Part shown: positions 62,060-64,000 of the stretch, piece after piece
How positions within the stretch are numbered: the stretch's first letter is position 1
How the letters are laid out: the number at the start of each line of letters is the position of its first letter
Assembly: GCA_021292165.1 (NCBI GenBank)
Contig: CM037883.1
Location: forward strand, 10,555,434-10,619,433
DNA length: 64,000 bases
Direction of reading: 5' to 3'
From: Shinisaurus crocodilurus
Lineage: Eukaryota > Chordata > Lepidosauria > Squamata > Shinisauridae
Program-made: the position numbers and the translations under genes
Notes under the pieces: model-generated
Databases searched by the model: none
What the model saw: the letters and a program-made list of their open reading frames with translations, nothing else
What the model was told of the DNA's origin: nothing

Positions 62060-62906
62060 GAGGACGTGCGTCATCAAAAAAAGAGGACAAAAGTGGGCAC
62101 CAATTTGCATAAAACATGCCCATGTGTTCCTTTATATGCCTAAGTGCGATGCAGTAGTTGAATCCTTGAGACATTTTTTTTTTTAATGTAGTCTTCACAG
62201 TGAAGAGTGTAATAGATTACTTAGCCCCATTATGAGCAAATGCCCTGAAAAGTCACTGAAATGGTATTTGGAATATTTTTTGGCTGATGTAAATCCGTCA
62301 ATGACAGAGTCAGCGGCCAAATTCCTTTTTTCTGTAATGTCTCGCAAGATTATTCTTTCACCTCCATTTTAACTTTTTATGTTTTTTAAAAGTTGTATTT
62401 TTAATCGTGTGTATGTTTTAACGATTATGTCTTCTTTATTGCCCTGTTTGCATTGTTTTTATGGGTCTGTGGCCGCACAATAAAGATTGATTGGTTGGTC
62501 TAATGTAGAAATATAGTGGCTATCACTTAAATAGAAACAGAATACATCTCACCATAGTGGGGAAGACCCTGACCAGATGGGTGCCTGCTCAGTCCGCTGT
62601 CCAGGTGCTGCGAACTGTGGGTGAGTAACTTCAATGCCCCTGCTCTCCCTTCTTAGGGTTTTTAAAATCTTTATAATGGCTTGGGATTGGACAACCCTTC
62701 AAATAGAGCCGGGCCTTCTAACCTTGGGTCCCCAGATGTTGCCGGACTGCAGCTCCCAGAATCCCTTGCCATTAGCCATGCTGGCTGCGTATGCTGGGAG
62801 CTGTAGGCCAGCAACATCTGGGGACCCAAGGTGGGAGAGCCCTGAAATAGAGGCTACCTTTAAACAGAGGACAGTCCTCTATAAAGTAGGACACATGGCC
62901 ACCCTA
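62060..62906. mobile_element. AGGGTGGCCA-family element, left end lost, with insertions
   Basis: GTGCGTCATCAAAAAAAGAG, CACTTAAATAGAAACAGAAT and terminal AGTAGGACACATGGCCACCC match 15469-17873. About 62125-62510 is a LINE-3'-like insertion ending AATAAAGATTGATTGGTTGG; 62709-62844 is a MITE. Confidence 0.7.
62709..62844. mobile_element. 136-bp foldback hAT-like MITE with exact 8-bp TSD
   Basis: CCGGGCCTTCTAACCTTGGG at the left faces CCAAGGTGGGAGAGCCCTG; both flanks AAATAGAG (62701-62708 and 62845-62852). It is inserted in the AGGGTGGCCA-family element. Sister of 1952-2087. Confidence 0.92.
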
Positions 62907-63179
62907 CCTGTTATATGTCCCACACTATCAAAAAATGCTCAGTTGGTGAAAATGTGAGACGGGCCCTTTTCTGTGGCAGCACCCTGGTTATGGAATTCCC
63001 TGATGGTGTTTAGGCAGGCAACAGCAACATTCATATTCTACTTGCCCTTTAACAGTTTTTAATATACAACGGAAGGCTTTAAATAATTCTGCTCTTTGTT
63101 TCTTTGAAAGCTTTCGTTTTAATTTTTTGTTATGTAAACCATTGGTCAGGAGCTTGTTAGGGCAGTGAAAAGCAGTCTA

Positions 63180-64000
63180 AAAATCTTCTATAACTGGGAT
63201 AATCGATAAATCCATGTCAAGTCCTCCAGCTGAGCAAGTGCCCCTTGTTTTTTGTGTCTTTCTCTTTTCCCAGCCTCTCCTTCCCAACGTATTTATTTTG
63301 CTTTGAAGAGGAGCCTTGATGCTGTAAGGGGATCTGACCACAGCTGCGTTCTCCCCGACACTTCGAGGAGAACAACTTGGGAAGTGAAAACAACTTGGGG
63401 AATTCTGTTTCACTCAAAATAGCCACAGCGGGAGGCACCCTGTGACTTGCTTCTTCTTTGGCTGGGCCCGGTGGGCCTCTGAAACAGCGGCCGTGCCGGA
63501 GGTCTCCAGAACTGGAGGGGTTGTGTCTCTTTGGAATATTTCCCTCCACCTAGCCGAAGGAAAACTGGGAGGTGGAGAATTTAAAGACAGTGTTTTGGTT
63601 GTGTGTGTGTGTGTGTGTGTGTGTTTAAGGGACATTGGGTGAAAAAAGAGCACTGTGACAAGCTCTGGATTAATCACGGATTTATCTTAAGGAGTGCTGG
63701 GAACCCTTGGCACAAGAAATAGCTTCTAAGCTCACATCCCTCCCGGGTTAAGGTAGGTGACAGTAAGAACCAGGGGGTATGGGAGCATTGCACAGAAAGC
63801 CACCCCAACTTATTGGGTGAACGGCTCCAAAAAAGAAAATTTTTTAAAGGGGGGGGGGGAAGAGCTGGTGCATCCAAATGAAGAGCAGGAGTAGCTTCAT
63901 CTCTGGGATCATCTCGATCTTCCATTTCTCTCCCCCACCCCCACCGCCCTCTTCCAGATGAGACCAAAACGCCACAGTGGGTCTGCTGCAAGGCCCATAA
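63180..64000. other. No gene supported at window end
   Basis: About 820 nt with a (TG)n microsatellite at 63599-63625 and a G run at 63850-63859. Minus-strand frames (63217-63549, 63674-63991) have no recognised domain. Confidence 0.45.

Noticed and set aside
1..64000. CRISPR array, prokaryotic operon or integrated virus
   Set aside because: No regularly spaced short repeats with unique spacers, no dense same-strand gene set, and no retroviral or DNA-virus protein signatures were seen.

Overview
This is nuclear DNA from an amniote vertebrate, most likely a squamate reptile (lizard or snake). The evidence is one intron-rich gene with amniote factor IX exon structure, followed by about 50 kb of intergenic DNA packed with CR1-like LINE fragments, MIR-like CORE-SINEs, 5S-rRNA-derived SINEs and many short hAT-type elements. 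The species cannot be named from the sequence alone. There are no bacterial-type operons, no CRISPR array and no recognisable viral genes.

Left part (about 0.86-12.4 kb, minus strand): all eight exons of a coagulation factor IX gene (F9) can be placed to the base. They encode signal peptide, propeptide/Gla domain, a short hydrophobic exon, EGF1, EGF2, linker/activation peptide, protease part 1 (His57) and protease part 2 (Asp102/Ser195). Exon lengths are 67, 164, 25, 114, 129, 200, 115 and about 547 nt, and every intron has GT-AG ends. The gene looks catalytically dead. The activation-cleavage motif in exon 6 is replaced, and exon 8 has two frameshifts that stop the protein before the active-site serine and scramble the oxyanion-hole region. 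Exons 1-7 remain open, and the predicted product is a 410-residue truncated protein. A second, damaged copy of the EGF1 exon lies upstream of exon 1 at 13.7 kb, evidence of a duplication in the locus.

Right part (12.4-64 kb): no further protein-coding gene could be supported. It is a nested mosaic of transposons, several with exact or near-exact 8-bp target-site duplications (TSDs). One is a 1 kb hAT element with a transposase C-terminal domain and a 265-bp MITE derived from it. Another is a 764-bp hAT-type element carrying about 610 bp of CpG-dense DNA, beside its 165-bp short form. There is also a three-level nest (terminal-repeat element, then hAT, then CR1) at 15.5-17.9 kb. Other notable items are a perfect 72-bp palindrome at 55.4 kb, a roughly 7-copy tandem array (period about 170-183 bp) containing telomere-like TTAGGG runs at 60-61.2 kb, and several low-repeat stretches that may be regulatory. 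These non-repetitive stretches cannot be judged further without cross-species alignment.
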